NCBI GenBank assembly: GCA_021806645.1
Contig: JAJZQX010000010.1
Span: 1-64,000 of the forward strand
DNA from: Myxococcales bacterium
GTDB taxonomy: Bacteria > Myxococcota > Myxococcia > Myxococcales > Anaeromyxobacteraceae
Direction: 5' to 3'
Length of the DNA stretch: 64,000 bases
A model generated the notes under the pieces. The model did no database searches, was not told where the DNA came from, and saw only the letters and a program-made list of their open reading frames with translations. Shown here in pieces: positions 40,597-51,593 of the stretch. Made by a program: the position numbers and the translations under genes. The first letter of the stretch is position 1; every line of letters starts with the position of its first letter.

Positions 40597-41895
40597 ATGT
40601 TCGCCACCGCAAACCCGATTCCCTCCTCGGCCGCGGCCTCGCACCACGCTGCGACCTCCCCTTCCCTCGAACTCCTCGAAGCCCGCCAGGCCCGCGACGG
40701 CCTGGCCACCCTGCTGCGCGCCGAGCGGACGACCGCGGCCGAGTTCCTGCTGGCCCTCTCCGACTTCGACCGGCGCCGCGGCTGGGAGCCGCTGGGCTTC
40801 GCGAGCCTGTTCGCGTTCCTGCACATCGAGCTGGGGCTGTCTAAGGGCGGTGCCTTCTTCCGGCAGACGGCCGCCCGCCTGCTCCAGCGCTTCCCCGAGG
40901 TCATCGGGCCTCTTCGCGACGGCCGCCTTTGCATCACGACGGTGGTGGAGTTGGCCAAGGTCCTGACCGAGGCGAACCGGGCCGAGGTGCTGCCCAGGTT
41001 CTACGGCTGCTCCTCCCAGGAGGCGAAGGAGGTGGTCGCTGCGTTGAATCCCATGGCAGCGCCCCCGCTGCGCGCCGTCGTGACGGCCCTGTCGGCGCCG
41101 AAGGCGGTCCTCCCAGCGGCGATGGTGGCGCAGACGGCGGGGCCCACGGCTGCGCCGGCGGCGGAACTCATGCCGGCTCCCGCCAGCGCTGAACCGGCAA
41201 CGGTTCAGTTGACTGAACCGCTCCTGACCCACCCCGCGAGGGACGTCGCGCGCCGCGACGACGTCGAACCGCTCACCGCCGACCTTCGCCGACTCCACAT
41301 CACCGTGGACGCGCAGTTCCTCAAGATGCTCGACACCGCCAGGGACGGCATCTCGCACAGCATCCCGGGCGCCAGCATGGAGCAGGTGCTGAAGGCCGCG
41401 CTCGAGCTCCTCCTCGAGAAGCAGGCCAGGGCTCGCGGGTTGGTCAAGAAGCCGCGCCAGGCGCTCGCGAACCCGAACACGGCGCCGACTGCCACCGCGA
41501 CCCCGACCCCGACCCCGACCGCGACTCCGACCGCGACTCCGACCGCGACCCCGACGCTGAGCGAGACGCCGGTCCAGGGCTTCGCCGATCCGCCTCATCG
41601 CCGCAGCGGTTCGCGTCAGCCCATCGCCGCGGCCGTGAAGCGCGCGGTCTGGCGACGCGACGGCGGCCGCTGCTCGTGGCCGCTCGACGGCGGCGGCGTT
41701 TGCGGCTCGACGCACCGGCTGGAGCTCGACCACGTGGTGCCCTGGGCGCGCGGTGGCGGTGACACGGCGGATGACCTCCGGATCGTGTGTCGCGCTCACA
41801 ACGCCCTGGCGGCGCGGCAGGCCTTCGGAGACCGGTGCGTGGCGAGGTACGGGGGACGATCGCGCCCGCGGGGCCCGGCAGGTGGCGCGTACTGA
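40597..41895 (+). CDS. HNH endonuclease-domain protein with TP-repeat linker
   Basis: A 432-aa protein. The N-terminal helical domain (about 25-150, ELLEARQARDGLATLLRAER and LRDGRLCITTVVELAKVLTE) resembles the DUF222-like part of HNH-repeat proteins. A Thr/Pro/Ala linker (about 300-325) is encoded by tandem repeats. The C-terminal HNH domain has DGGRCSWPL, LELDHVVPWARGGGDTADDLRIVCRAHN and conserved Cys residues. Such genes are often multicopy and may be mobile or defence-related; their biological role is poorly known. It ends the plus-strand block and is convergent with ddl. Confidence 0.82.
   Translation: MFATANPIPSSAAASHHAATSPSLELLEARQARDGLATLLRAERTTAAEFLLALSDFDRRRGWEPLGFASLFAFLHIELGLSKGGAFFRQTAARLLQRFPEVIGPLRDGRLCITTVVELAKVLTEANRAEVLPRFYGCSSQEAKEVVAALNPMAAPPLRAVVTALSAPKAVLPAAMVAQTAGPTAAPAAELMPAPASAEPATVQLTEPLLTHPARDVARRDDVEPLTADLRRLHITVDAQFLKMLDTARDGISHSIPGASMEQVLKAALELLLEKQARARGLVKKPRQALANPNTAPTATATPTPTPTATPTATPTATPTLSETPVQGFADPPHRRSGSRQPIAAAVKRAVWRRDGGRCSWPLDGGGVCGSTHRLELDHVVPWARGGGDTADDLRIVCRAHNALAARQAFGDRCVARYGGRSRPRGPAGGAY
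41190..41220 (+). repeat. Overlapping inverted repeats inside the HNH gene
   Basis: Three arms alternate: TGAACCG (41190-41196), CGGTTCAG (41201-41208) and CTGAACCG (41213-41220). The middle arm can pair perfectly with either neighbour across 4-nt loops, so two exclusive hairpins are possible. Confidence 0.7.
41493..41554 (+). repeat. GACCGCGACTCC/GACCCC tandem repeat (TP/TA linker)
   Basis: Imperfect 6- and 12-nt units encode the TPTPTATPTATPT linker between the helical and HNH domains. The unit length keeps frame when copy number changes. Confidence 0.75.
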
Positions 41896-41980
41896 CCACG
41901 ATACTGGCCCGCGGGGGCGGCACCAGCGTGGCCATCCGGGCCAGCTCGAGCGACTGCGTCGCGAGGTGACGGTCCGCGGC

Positions 41981-42907
<927 letters not shown>

Positions 42908-42962
42908 GGTCCCTCCCGACCGGCCGCCCGCCCGCCCGCCCAGCCGGGGCGGCCAGCCTCGT

Positions 42963-43877
42963 TCATACCTCGACGGGGTCGAGCTGGCCGAGCAGCTTCA
43001 CCTCGGTCTGCAGCCGGACCCCGAACCGCTCCTCGACCCGCGCCTGGGCGAGCCGCACCAGCCCGAGCACGTCGCGCGCCGAGGCCGTCCCCAGGTTGAC
43101 GATGAAGTTGGCGTGGAGGTCGGAGAACATGGCGCCGCCGACCCGGTGCCCCTTCAGCCCGACCGCCTCGATGAGCTGGCCGGCGAAGCGGCCGGGCGGG
43201 TTCCAGAAGGTGGAGCCGAAGCTGGGCTGGTGGAGCGGCTGGGTGCGGCGCCGGTGGGCCACGTCGGCCTCCATGGCCGCGCGGCTGGCGGCCACGTCGC
43301 CCGGCCTGAGCCGGAGCTCCACGCGCGTCACCACCGATCCGGCCGGCAGCTCGCAGCGGCGGTAGGCGAGCCGGAGCGCCTCGGCCGGGACGAAGGCCAG
43401 CCCCTCGGCGCTGGCCAGCTCGACGCGGGTGAGGAGCTGCTTCATTTCGCCGCGGCGGGTGCCGGCGTTCATGGCGGTGGCGCCACCCAGCGTGCCGGGG
43501 ATGCCGGCGCTGAACTCCGCCCCCACCAGCCCCAGGGCGTGGCCGCGCGCCGCCAGCCGGCCGATGGGGGCGCCGGCCGAGAGGAGGAGGGTCTCGCCGT
43601 CGGCGCGCTCCTCGCCGAAGTCGTTGGGGAGCCGGATCACCACGCCACGGACCCCGGCGTCGGCCACCAGCGTGTTGGCGCCGCCGCCGAGGACGGAGAG
43701 CGGGACCTGGAGCTCTCGGACCGCCCCGAGCAGCGCCGCCAGATCGGCCGGGTCGGCCGGGCGGACCAGCAGGTCGGCCGGCCCCCCCACCCGGATCGAG
43801 GTCCGCGGGGCCAGCGGCTCGTCGCGCCGGCACTCCCCTCGCACGCGGCGGGCGATCTCGTCGCGCCAGTCGGTCAC
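42963..43877 (-). CDS. murB: UDP-N-acetylenolpyruvoylglucosamine reductase
   Basis: A 304-aa FAD/NADPH enzyme that makes UDP-MurNAc. FAD-binding blocks are TSIRVGGPADLLVRP and VLGGGANTLVADAGVRGVVIRL. The catalytic region is GIPGTLGGATAMNAG, and HQPSFGSTFWNPPG holds the family serine and marks the short type II form; the C terminus has SDLHANFIVNLG. It starts at GTG 43877, 7 nt after murC. Confidence 0.95.
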   Translation of the reverse strand: MTDWRDEIARRVRGECRRDEPLAPRTSIRVGGPADLLVRPADPADLAALLGAVRELQVPLSVLGGGANTLVADAGVRGVVIRLPNDFGEERADGETLLLSAGAPIGRLAARGHALGLVGAEFSAGIPGTLGGATAMNAGTRRGEMKQLLTRVELASAEGLAFVPAEALRLAYRRCELPAGSVVTRVELRLRPGDVAASRAAMEADVAHRRRTQPLHQPSFGSTFWNPPGRFAGQLIEAVGLKGHRVGGAMFSDLHANFIVNLGTASARDVLGLVRLAQARVEERFGVRLQTEVKLLGQLDPVEV

Positions 43878-43884
43878 GGCCTCG

Positions 43885-45261
43885 TCACCGGCCCAGCAGC
43901 CCGAGCAGCTCCGGGCCGACCTGCGTCACGTCGCCCGCACCGAGGGTTATGACGATGTCACCCGGCAGCAGCCGGGCCCGCGCCGCGGCGGCCAGGCCGG
44001 CGCGAGGGACGAAGTGGGCGTCGCGGTGGCCGCAGCCGCGCACCGCCTCGACCAGCCGCTCGGCGGTCACCCCCGCCAGCGGCTCCTCGCCGGCGGCGTA
44101 GATGTCGGTGAGGAGCAGCACGTCGGCGTCGTTGAAGGCGGTGGCGAACTCGTCGAGCAGGTCGCGGGTCCGCGTGTAGCGGTGCGGCTGGAAGACGCAG
44201 ACCACGCGGCGGCCGAAGGCCTCGCGGGCGCCGCGCAGCGTGGCCCGCACCTCGGCCGGGTGGTGGCCGTAGTCGTCCACCACGGTGACGCCCCCGGCCT
44301 CCCCGCGCACCGTGAAGCGCCGCTGCACCCCCTGGAACGCCGCCAGCGCGGCGCGGGTGGTGGCGGGGTCGATCCCCAGCTCGTCGGCCAGCGCGATCAC
44401 CGAGAGGGCGTTGAGGGCGTTGTGGCGCCCCACCATGGCCACCTCGAAGCGGCCGAGCGGCTCGCCGCGCCGCGAGGCGTCGAAGCGGACGGCGTGTCCA
44501 GAGACCTCGATCCGCTCGGCGCGGTAGTCGGCCTGGTGCCCCTCCCCGTAGGTGACGTACCGCTTCCCCACCTCGGGGAGCAGCCCCTGCACCGTGGGGT
44601 GGTCGATGCAGAGGATGGCCAGCCCGTAGAAGGGGACCCGGTTGACGAAGGAGATGAAGCCCTGCCGCAGCGCCTCCTCGGTCTTCCAGTGGTCGAGGTG
44701 CTCCGGGTCGATGTTGGTCACCACCGCGATGGTGGGCGGGATGTGGAGGAAGGAGCCGTCCGACTCGTCGGCCTCCACCACCATGTACTCGCCCTTGCCC
44801 AGCCTGGCGTTGGAGCCGAAGGCGTTCATCTTGCCGCCCACCACCGCGGTCGGGTCGAGGCCGGCGTGGGCGAGCAGGTGGGCGGCCATCGAGGTGGTGG
44901 TGGTCTTGCCGTGGGAGCCGGCGATGGCGATGCCGTGCTTGAGCCGCATCAGCTCGGCCAGCATCTCGGCGCGCGGGATGACGGGGATCTTCCGCGTCCG
45001 GGCCTCCACCAGCTCGGGGTTGTCGCGGCGGACGGCGGACGAGATCACCACCACGTTGGCGTCCTGGACATGGGCGGCGTCGTGCCCGATCTCGATGCGA
45101 CCGCCCAGCCCGGCCAGCCGGCGGGTGAGCTCGCTGCCCTTCAGGTCGGAGCCGGAGACGGCGTAGCCGAGGGTGAGGAGCACCTCGGCGATGCCGCTCA
45201 TGCCGATGCCTCCGATGCCCACGAAGTGGATCCTGGCGTGGCGTGAACGGAACAGGGTCAT
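43885..45261 (-). CDS. murC: UDP-N-acetylmuramate-L-alanine ligase
   Basis: A 458-aa Mur ligase adding L-Ala to UDP-MurNAc. Motifs are [17 protein letters not shown], the ATP loop [39 protein letters not shown] and [16 protein letters not shown]. Length is typical. The start overlaps the murG stop (ATGA). Confidence 0.97.
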   Translation of the reverse strand: MTLFRSRHARIHFVGIGGIGMSGIAEVLLTLGYAVSGSDLKGSELTRRLAGLGGRIEIGHDAAHVQDANVVVISSAVRRDNPELVEARTRKIPVIPRAEMLAELMRLKHGIAIAGSHGKTTTTSMAAHLLAHAGLDPTAVVGGKMNAFGSNARLGKGEYMVVEADESDGSFLHIPPTIAVVTNIDPEHLDHWKTEEALRQGFISFVNRVPFYGLAILCIDHPTVQGLLPEVGKRYVTYGEGHQADYRAERIEVSGHAVRFDASRRGEPLGRFEVAMVGRHNALNALSVIALADELGIDPATTRAALAAFQGVQRRFTVRGEAGGVTVVDDYGHHPAEVRATLRGAREAFGRRVVCVFQPHRYTRTRDLLDEFATAFNDADVLLLTDIYAAGEEPLAGVTAERLVEAVRGCGHRDAHFVPRAGLAAAARARLLPGDIVITLGAGDVTQVGPELLGLLGR

Positions 45262-46412
45262 GGTGTCCTCGCGCCACCCGGGCGGACCGGCTTGAAGTCA
45301 GGGCCGCGATCCTGGCCGAAGCGGGAGCCCCAGCGGCGTGCGCTCAGGCCGGCGCAGAAGTCGGCGATCTCGCTGGCGGCGGCCGGGCTGCCCAGCCGGC
45401 CGGCCGCGCGGGCCATGGCCTCCCGCCGCTCGGGGTGGGCGAGGATGGCCCGGATCTCCGAGGCCAGCAGCTCGCCGGTCAGGTCGCGCTCCTCGATCAC
45501 GACCGCCGCGCCGGCGTCGAGCAGGCTCATGGCGTTGATCACCTGGTGGTTGTCGGCCGCGGCGGCGAAGGGGATGAGGATGGACGGCTTGCGGCAGACC
45601 GTCAGCTCGGCCAGCGTGGTGGCGCCGGCGCGGCAGACCACCAGGTCGGCGGCGGCGTAGGCGCCGGCCATGTCCTCAATGAACTCGCGCACCTCGGCCT
45701 GGAAGCCGACCGCCTGGTAGCCGCGCGCCACAGCCTCCCGGTCGCGGCCACCGGTCTGGTGGACGATCCGCAGGTGGCCACGCAGGTCGGCCAGGTGTGG
45801 CAGCGCCTCGATCACCCGCATGTTGAGGGCGTGGGCCCCCTGCGAGCCGCCGAAGACCAACATCCCCGGCACGGCCTCCCCGCCGCTGGGGTGCATGAAG
45901 CTCTCAAGCAACTGGCGCCGGATGGGGTTGCCGAGCTGGAGGGCCTTCCCTGCCGGGAAGCTGGCGGCGGCCTCGGGAAAGGCGGTGAAGGCGGCGTCGA
46001 CCACGTGGCCGAGCAGCCGGTTGGTCAAGCCGGCCACGGCGTTCTGCTCCTGCACCGCGGTCGGGATCCGCAGCGTCCAGGCCGCCAGCACCAGCGGTCC
46101 GGAGGCATAGCCGCCCACCCCCACCACCACGTCGGGCCGCCACCGGCGCAGGATCCGGAGCGACTGCAGGAAGGCCCGGGGGAGCAGGACCAGGTTCTTC
46201 AGCCCAGCCAGCCAGCCCTTGCCCTTCAGCCCCCGGACCTCGATCAGCTCGATGGGGAAGCCGGCCGCCGGGACCACCAGCGCCTCGAGGCCGAGCGCCG
46301 TGCCGACGAAGACGGCGTCGTTGCCGGGGTGCCGGGTCACCACCTCCTCGGCCAGGGCCAGGCCCGGGAAGACGTGGCCGCCGGTGCCGCCGCCCGCGAT
46401 CAGGATCCTCAT
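45258..46412 (-). CDS. murG: Lipid II glycosyltransferase MurG
   Basis: A 384-aa peripheral membrane GT28 enzyme that adds GlcNAc to lipid I. Motifs are [62 protein letters not shown] and [11 protein letters not shown]. The C terminus carries a short extra tail rich in Arg and Pro. It follows ftsW by 28 nt. Confidence 0.96.
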   Translation of the reverse strand: MRILIAGGGTGGHVFPGLALAEEVVTRHPGNDAVFVGTALGLEALVVPAAGFPIELIEVRGLKGKGWLAGLKNLVLLPRAFLQSLRILRRWRPDVVVGVGGYASGPLVLAAWTLRIPTAVQEQNAVAGLTNRLLGHVVDAAFTAFPEAAASFPAGKALQLGNPIRRQLLESFMHPSGGEAVPGMLVFGGSQGAHALNMRVIEALPHLADLRGHLRIVHQTGGRDREAVARGYQAVGFQAEVREFIEDMAGAYAAADLVVCRAGATTLAELTVCRKPSILIPFAAAADNHQVINAMSLLDAGAAVVIEERDLTGELLASEIRAILAHPERREAMARAAGRLGSPAAASEIADFCAGLSARRWGSRFGQDRGPDFKPVRPGGARTP

Positions 46413-46440
46413 GGCGACCCTCGCCTGGCCTGGGCCGCCG

Positions 46441-47616
46441 TCACGTGGCCTCCGCGCCGGCCGGCGGTGCCACCCGCACCGCCTGCACGCCCTGGCGCAG
46501 GAAGCCGCCCCGGTCCCCGGAGATGGAGAGGAGCACGCCGGAGGCGGCCAGCAGCGTCATCAGCGAGCTGCCACCGTAGGAGACGAAGGGAAGCGTCAGT
46601 CCCTTGGTGGGCAGGAGACCGAAGACCACCGCCAGGTTGAGCAGGGCCTGGCCGCCGATCAAGGTGGTCAGGCCGAGCGCGGCGTAGGCGCCGAACGGCT
46701 CGCCGGCGTGGAGCGCGGCCCGCAGGCCCCTCCAGATCACCAGGGTGTAGAGGAGGATGAGGACGCCGATCCCCAGCAGCCCCACCTCCTCGGCGATGAC
46801 CGCGGCGATGAAGTCGGTGTGCGCCGCCGGCAGGTAGAAGAGCTTGCCCTTCCCCTGGCCAAGCCCCTGGCCGATCCAGCCGCCGTTGCCGATGCCGAGC
46901 AGCGACTCGACCAGCTGGAACCCGGCGCCTTCGCGGTGGCCCCACGGGTCGAGGTAGGCGAGCCAGCGCTCCATGCGGTACGGCGTGCCGGCGATGAGCC
47001 GCCAGCCGATGGGGATGGCCAGCAGCACGCCGCCGATGAGGTACGAGATGCGCGCCCCGGCCGCGAAGAGCATGGTGAAGAGCACCATCACCATGATCAC
47101 GCCGGTCCCCATGTCGCGCTCCAACAGGCAGAGCACCACCAGCAGCCCGGTCACCAGCACGTGCGGGAGGAAGCCGATGGAGAAGAGCTTCACCCTGTCG
47201 CGCTGGCGGGCCAGCGAGCGGGCCAGGTAGAGGACCAGCGCCACCTTGGCCAGCTCGGCCGGCTGGAAGTTGACGACGCCGAGCGGGATCCAGCGGCGCG
47301 CCCCGCCGGCGACCCGGCCGAGGCCGGGGACGAGCACCAGCAGGAGCAGGGCGAGCGTCAAGCCGAGCAGCGGGTAGGCCAGCGGGATGAGCCGCCGGTA
47401 GCCGGCGCGAAGGGCGACGATCATCAGGGCCACGCCGATGGCGAAGGCCACCGCCTGGCGCTCCAGGAAGTAGAACTCGTCGTGCAGGTTGCGGGTGGCG
47501 GTGATGGCGCTGGCGGAGTAGACCATCACCGCCCCGCCCGCGGTGAGCACGAGGATGGCGAAGAGGAGCACCCAGTCGAACGGCGCCGGGCGCCGGGCGG
47601 TGGAGGCCTCGCTCAC
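46441..47616 (-). CDS. ftsW: Lipid II polymerase/division protein FtsW
   Basis: A 391-aa SEDS-family membrane protein with about ten helices. Characteristic segments are DWVLLFAILVLTAGGAVMVYSAS, RWIPLGVVNFQPAELAKVAL, AAHTDFIAAVIAEEVGLLG and GLLPTKGLTLPFVSYGGSSL, the last near the C terminus. It starts at GTG 47616, overlapping the murD stop. It should polymerise glycan strands with the FtsI of the same cluster. Confidence 0.96.
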   Translation of the reverse strand: MSEASTARRPAPFDWVLLFAILVLTAGGAVMVYSASAITATRNLHDEFYFLERQAVAFAIGVALMIVALRAGYRRLIPLAYPLLGLTLALLLLVLVPGLGRVAGGARRWIPLGVVNFQPAELAKVALVLYLARSLARQRDRVKLFSIGFLPHVLVTGLLVVLCLLERDMGTGVIMVMVLFTMLFAAGARISYLIGGVLLAIPIGWRLIAGTPYRMERWLAYLDPWGHREGAGFQLVESLLGIGNGGWIGQGLGQGKGKLFYLPAAHTDFIAAVIAEEVGLLGIGVLILLYTLVIWRGLRAALHAGEPFGAYAALGLTTLIGGQALLNLAVVFGLLPTKGLTLPFVSYGGSSLMTLLAASGVLLSISGDRGGFLRQGVQAVRVAPPAGAEAT

Positions 47617-48995
47617 GGCAGGGCCCCCACCAGCTCGCGGAAGCGCTCCCCTCGCTCCTCGTAGCTCTTGAACTGGTCGTAGCTGGCGCAGGCCGGGGAG
47701 AGCAGCACCACGTCGCCTGGACCGGCCAGCGCCGCGGCGCGGGTGACGGCCGCGGTGAGCGTGCCGCAGCTCTCGGTGGCGGCGGCGCCGCCCAGCTCCT
47801 CCTCGATGGCCGGGGCGTCCTCGCCGACGGTGAGCAGCGCCTTGACCCGGCCGGCGAAGAGCGGGCGGAGCGGCGTGTAGGGCGCGTGCTTGCCGCGCCC
47901 GCCGAGGATCAGCACCACCCGGGCGCCACCGGCCGGGAAGGCGGCCAGCCCGACCCCGGTGGAGTCCACGTTGGTGGACTTGGAGTCGTTGATCCACTCG
48001 ACGCCGCCCCGCTCGCGCACCAGCTCGAGCCGGTGGGGGAGGCCGGCGAAGTGGTCGAGGCCGCGCTGCACCGCCGCGCCAGGGACGCCCAGCAGCCGCG
48101 CGCAGAGCAGCGCCGCCATGGCGTTCTCGAGGTTGTGGCGCCCGCGCAGCGCCTTGTTGGCGAGCCGGTACCGCTCCGGGGACCCGGCCGCGTAGCGGTA
48201 GAACCAGAGCTCGCCGGCGCCGTCCTCCGGGGCCCGGGCGGCGGCCCGGGCGGGGGGACCGAAGCCGAAGGTGTAGAGCGCGCCGCGCGAGGCGGCCGCC
48301 ATGGCCATGGCCCGGTCGTCGCGCAGGTTGGCCACCGCGAAGTCGCCCGGCTGCTGGGTCTCGAAGAGGCGCGACTTGGCGGCGGCGTAGGCGTCGATCC
48401 CGTCGTGGCGATCGAGGTGATCCGGGGTGACGTTGAGGACGGCCGCCACGCGCGCGCGCAGCCGCTCGATCCCCTCGAGCTGGAAGGAGGAGAGCTCCGC
48501 CACCACCACGTCGGCCGGTTGGCCGGAGAGGACGTGCTCGCAGAGCGGCGTGCCGAGGTTGCCACCCACGAAGGTGCGCCGGTCCTCCGAGAAGAGGGCG
48601 CCGGCCAGCGCCGTGGTGGTCGACTTCCCGTTGGTCCCGGTGATGGCGACCAGCGGCGTCGTTCCCAGGAAGCGGGCCGCCAGCTCGACCTCGCCCCAGA
48701 TCGGCACGCCGGCGGCGCGGGCCGCCTTCAGCTGCGGCATGGCCATGGGGACGCCGGGCGAGACCACCACCAGGTCCGCGGCGGTGAAGTCGCGCTCGTC
48801 GTGGCCGCCCAGCATCCGCCGAAGCGGCAGCACCTCGAGCGCCGCCAACGACGGCTCCAGCGCCGCGGCCGGACGCGAGTCGGTCACGGTGACCGAGGCT
48901 CCCTCGCGGACGCAGAGCCGCGCCGCGGCCATACCGGAGCGGGCCAGCCCGACCACGGTGACCTTCTTGCCTCTCAGGTTGAGTGCGGTCGGCAC
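47613..48995 (-). CDS. murD: UDP-N-acetylmuramoylalanine-D-glutamate ligase
   Basis: A 460-aa Mur ligase adding D-Glu. Motifs are KVTVVGLARSGMAAARLC, VVSPGVP, the ATP loop ITGTNGKSTTTALAGALF, NVTPDHLDRH, INDSKSTNVDST and LILGGRGKHAPYTPL. GTG 48995 has GAGG 5 nt upstream and gives the typical length. It lies 2 nt after mraY. Confidence 0.96.
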   Translation of the reverse strand: MPTALNLRGKKVTVVGLARSGMAAARLCVREGASVTVTDSRPAAALEPSLAALEVLPLRRMLGGHDERDFTAADLVVVSPGVPMAMPQLKAARAAGVPIWGEVELAARFLGTTPLVAITGTNGKSTTTALAGALFSEDRRTFVGGNLGTPLCEHVLSGQPADVVVAELSSFQLEGIERLRARVAAVLNVTPDHLDRHDGIDAYAAAKSRLFETQQPGDFAVANLRDDRAMAMAAASRGALYTFGFGPPARAAARAPEDGAGELWFYRYAAGSPERYRLANKALRGRHNLENAMAALLCARLLGVPGAAVQRGLDHFAGLPHRLELVRERGGVEWINDSKSTNVDSTGVGLAAFPAGGARVVLILGGRGKHAPYTPLRPLFAGRVKALLTVGEDAPAIEEELGGAAATESCGTLTAAVTRAAALAGPGDVVLLSPACASYDQFKSYEERGERFRELVGALP

Positions 48996-48997
48996 GG

Positions 48998-50140
<1,143 letters not shown>

Positions 50141-50141
50141 C

Positions 50142-51593
50142 CTAGTGGCCCGCCCCCGGGAGGATGCCCACTGCGAGCGCCGATCCTCTCGCTGCGGCGG
50201 GCCCCTGTCTGAGCGCCTCGACGAGCCGCTCCAGCTTCATGCCGCGGCTGCCCTTGACGAGGAGGACGTCGCCGGGCGCGGCGGCGGTGCGCACCGCGTC
50301 GGCCAGCGCCGCCACGTCCTCGGTGTGAAAGGTCCGGTCGGGCGAGAGCCCGGCCGCCAGCGCCCCGGCCAGCGTCTCCCGCGAGCGCGGACCGAAGCCG
50401 AAGAGCCGCGCCACCGGCAGGCCCGCCGCCTCGGCCCCCACGCCACGGTGCAGCTCGGCCTCACCCGATCCGAGCTCCAGCATGTCCCCGAGGGCCGCCA
50501 GCGGGCGGCCCCCCCCGGCGCGCGCCAGCTCCCCCAGGGTCCGCAGCGCGGCGCCCATGGAGAGCGGGTTGGCGTTGTAGCAGTCGTCGACCAGCAGCAG
50601 GCCGCTCGGCAACCGCTCCAGCCGCAGCCGCCGCCCCACCGGCCGGACCCCGGCCAGGCCGCGGACGATCTCCCGGTCGCTGCAGCCCAGCGCGATGGCG
50701 GCGCAGGCGGCGGCGGCGGCGTTCTGCGCGTTGTGCGCGCCCACCAGCGGCAGCGTCACCTCGAGCTCCCGGTTGCCGACGCCGAGCAGGAAGCGCATCC
50801 CGGTGGCGTCCTGGGCCAGCAGGTCCAGCACCGCCACGTCGCCGCGCCGCTGCCGCCCCACCGCGAAGGTGAGGAGGCGGCGGCCGGAGGCGCGGGCGCG
50901 CGCCAGCATCCTCGGGTCGTCGGCGTTGGCCACGGCGATGCCGCCCTCGGGCAGGCCGGCGTAGAGCTCGGCCTTGGCGTCGGCCACGCCGTCTACGGAG
51001 CCGAGCCCCTCGAGGTGCGCCGCGGCGGCGTTGGTCACCACGCCCACCTGCGGCCGGCTCAGGGCCGTGAGCCGGGCGATCTCGCCGGGGTGGCTCATCC
51101 CCAGCTCGATCACCGCCGCCTGGTGCTCGCCGGCCAGCCGGAGCAGGGTGAGCGGCACGCCCACCTCGTTGTTGAGGTTCCCCTCGGACCGAAGCACCGG
51201 GCCGCGTTCGGCCAGGATGGCGGCGATCATCTCGCGCGTGGTGGTCTTGCCGTTGGAGCCGGTGACGCCCACCACCGGCAGCTCGAACCGGCGCCGGTGG
51301 AAGGCGGCGATGGCGCCGAGCGCCAGCAGCGTGTCGGCCACCAGGAGGCGCGGTGGGCCGGTGGGCGCGGCCACCTCGGCGGCGACCACCGCGGCCCTGG
51401 CGCCGGCGCGGGCGGCGGCGGGCAGGAAGGCGTGGGCGTCGAACCTCTCGCCCCGCAGCGCCACGAAGAGCGAGCCTGCCGCGAGGGTGCGCGTGTCGAT
51501 GGAGACGCCGGCCACGTCGCCGGGCGGCGGATCGAGCCAGCGCCCGCCGGTGGCGGCGACCAGCTCGCCGGCGGTGAAGCGCGGTCCGGTCAT
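50142..51593 (-). CDS. murF: UDP-MurNAc-tripeptide-D-Ala-D-Ala ligase
   Basis: A 483-aa Mur ligase adding the D-Ala-D-Ala made by Ddl. Motifs are VSIDTRTLAAGSLFVALRGERFDAH, ATP loop GVTGSNGKTTTREMIA, IELGMSHPGEIARL, TNAAAAHLEGLGS, DDCYNANPLSMGAAL and LLVKGSRGMKLE. The C terminus has a short Ala/Gly tail. The start overlaps the murE stop (ATGA). Confidence 0.96.
   Translation of the reverse strand: MTGPRFTAGELVAATGGRWLDPPPGDVAGVSIDTRTLAAGSLFVALRGERFDAHAFLPAAARAGARAAVVAAEVAAPTGPPRLLVADTLLALGAIAAFHRRRFELPVVGVTGSNGKTTTREMIAAILAERGPVLRSEGNLNNEVGVPLTLLRLAGEHQAAVIELGMSHPGEIARLTALSRPQVGVVTNAAAAHLEGLGSVDGVADAKAELYAGLPEGGIAVANADDPRMLARARASGRRLLTFAVGRQRRGDVAVLDLLAQDATGMRFLLGVGNRELEVTLPLVGAHNAQNAAAAACAAIALGCSDREIVRGLAGVRPVGRRLRLERLPSGLLLVDDCYNANPLSMGAALRTLGELARAGGGRPLAALGDMLELGSGEAELHRGVGAEAAGLPVARLFGFGPRSRETLAGALAAGLSPDRTFHTEDVAALADAVRTAAAPGDVLLVKGSRGMKLERLVEALRQGPAAARGSALAVGILPGAGH

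Noticed and set aside
42908-42962. CGCC tandem repeat between ddl and murB as a regulatory element
   Set aside because: It is short and typical of background in a genome this GC-rich.
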